NCBI RefSeq assembly: GCF_900107485.1
Contig: NZ_FNQE01000002.1
Span: 124,001-188,000 of the forward strand
Source of the DNA: Proteiniborus ethanoligenes
GTDB taxonomy: Bacteria > Bacillota > Clostridia > Tissierellales > Proteiniboraceae
DNA length: 64,000 bases
Direction: 5' to 3'
Position numbers and translations under genes: made by a program. Numbering within the stretch: the first letter of the stretch is position 1; every line of letters starts with the position of its first letter. Shown here one piece after another: positions 63,468 to 64,000 of this stretch. Under the pieces are notes generated by a model. That model was not told the origin of the DNA. It was given only the letters and a program-made list of their open reading frames with translations, and made no database searches.

Positions 63468-64000
63468 TTTGCATAAATTAAAGAAAAATCATAAATAGTT
63501 ATTTAATACACGGGAATGCTGTATACAATTTTCATTTGTTAAAAAACTATGACTAACATGTCAGATTTATATAGATTTTTGTTTACAAATCCTATTAGCT
63601 ATCATTGTATTATATATATAGACAGAGAACTAAATTGCATAGATTGTGTTATTTATATTATTCTAGGGATTTTTATTGTTAAAGATATCTATATAAAGAA
63701 GGACGAAAGCCTATGTTATATGTTAACAATCCTGCGTTGGAATAAGATTTCTAACAATAGTCCCTCTTATAGGCAGTAAATATCCTCTAATGATTTAGAG
63801 CATTTGAAAAATCTATATAATTTTCACGAAATTTCCCGGGCAATGAAAGTTAAAGTAGCAAAAAGTATAAATATGACTGAAGCAATAAAAATATTTATAT
63901 AAAACATAATAATATGTCATATATATTAAAGGAATAAATAAATTGATATAGAACAATCTTTATAGCAGTATGAAGCATTTAATTCATAATATTAATATGC
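63468..64000. other. Terminal region without a convincing gene
   Basis: About 530 AT-rich bases. A 76-codon frame (63549-63779) has no ribosome binding site and a product that is not recognised. The same frame continues after its TAA for about 40 codons with protein-like sequence (NDLEHLKNLYNFHEIS), so it may be a decayed gene. A half copy of the citrate operator, TGTATACAA, is at 63519-63527. Confidence 0.4.

Noticed and set aside
1-64000. CRISPR arrays, insertion sequences or prophage genes
   Set aside because: No regularly spaced direct repeats of CRISPR type, no transposase or phage protein motifs, and gene content and order are typical of a chromosome.

Overview
The window is AT-rich chromosomal DNA from a spore-forming, probably strictly anaerobic member of the Firmicutes (class Clostridia in the broad sense). 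This is inferred from the sporulation genes (spoVG, spoVT, spoIIE, yabP, yabQ, and spoVB-, yabS- and yabT-like genes), the T-box leader on tyrS, strong AGGAGG ribosome binding sites with many TTG starts, a class I hybrid cluster protein, a class II superoxide reductase, a selenoprotein and a citrate fermentation operon. The species cannot be named from sequence alone. No rRNA, tRNA, insertion sequence, prophage or CRISPR array was seen.

Region 1 (1-25.5 kb) is a mosaic of short transcription units. It holds the start of an RluD-type pseudouridine synthase, a ferritin-like protein, an EAL protein next to a GDT1-type cation transporter, a 2-Cys peroxiredoxin, a Nudix hydrolase, an orphan HTH regulator divergent from a chemoreceptor, a marR-MATE efflux operon, T-box-controlled tyrS, superoxide reductase, a THUMP methyltransferase, a cupin, hcp, a corrinoid adenosyltransferase, a PAS-PP2C phosphatase, pgi, a DUF881 protein, a UGA-containing selenoprotein gene, an FrdX-like ferredoxin, a nucleotidase-like protein, mscL and an LCP cell-wall ligase. 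Convergent pairs usually share one bidirectional terminator. hcp and the ferredoxin carry the same CRP/FNR-type palindrome, TTGTGA-N6-TCACAA.

Region 2 (25.5-50.8 kb) is the conserved housekeeping and sporulation block known from Bacillus and Clostridium: murC (opposite strand), spoVG, glmU, prs, pth, mfd, a prsA-like foldase, spoVT, a spoVB/yabM-like flippase, mazG/yabN, hup, rqcP/yabO, yabP, yabQ, divIC, an S1 protein (yabR), spoIIE, yabS, yabT, tilS, hpt and ftsH. Regulatory signals are readable: a consensus sigma-H promoter before spoVG, and a Spo0A-type promoter with a 21-bp spacer before spoIIE. A strong structured RNA lies between yabS and yabT.

Region 3 (50.8-63.4 kb) is one citrate fermentation cluster: citC, a chemoreceptor with a predicted cytoplasmic sensor, a GntR/FCD regulator, a 2-hydroxycarboxylate transporter, citD, citE, citF, citX, citG, an OadA carboxyltransferase without a biotin domain, an AtuA-family (DUF1446) protein and a DUF4387 protein. 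Two identical and one near-identical copy of an 18-bp palindrome (TTGTATACCGGTATACAA) sit before the chemoreceptor and the transporter and are the likely operators of the GntR protein. Citrate would be imported, cleaved to acetate and oxaloacetate, and the oxaloacetate decarboxylated. No biotin carrier or membrane decarboxylase subunit is in the window, and the roles of the last two genes are open. The final 0.6 kb holds no convincing gene.
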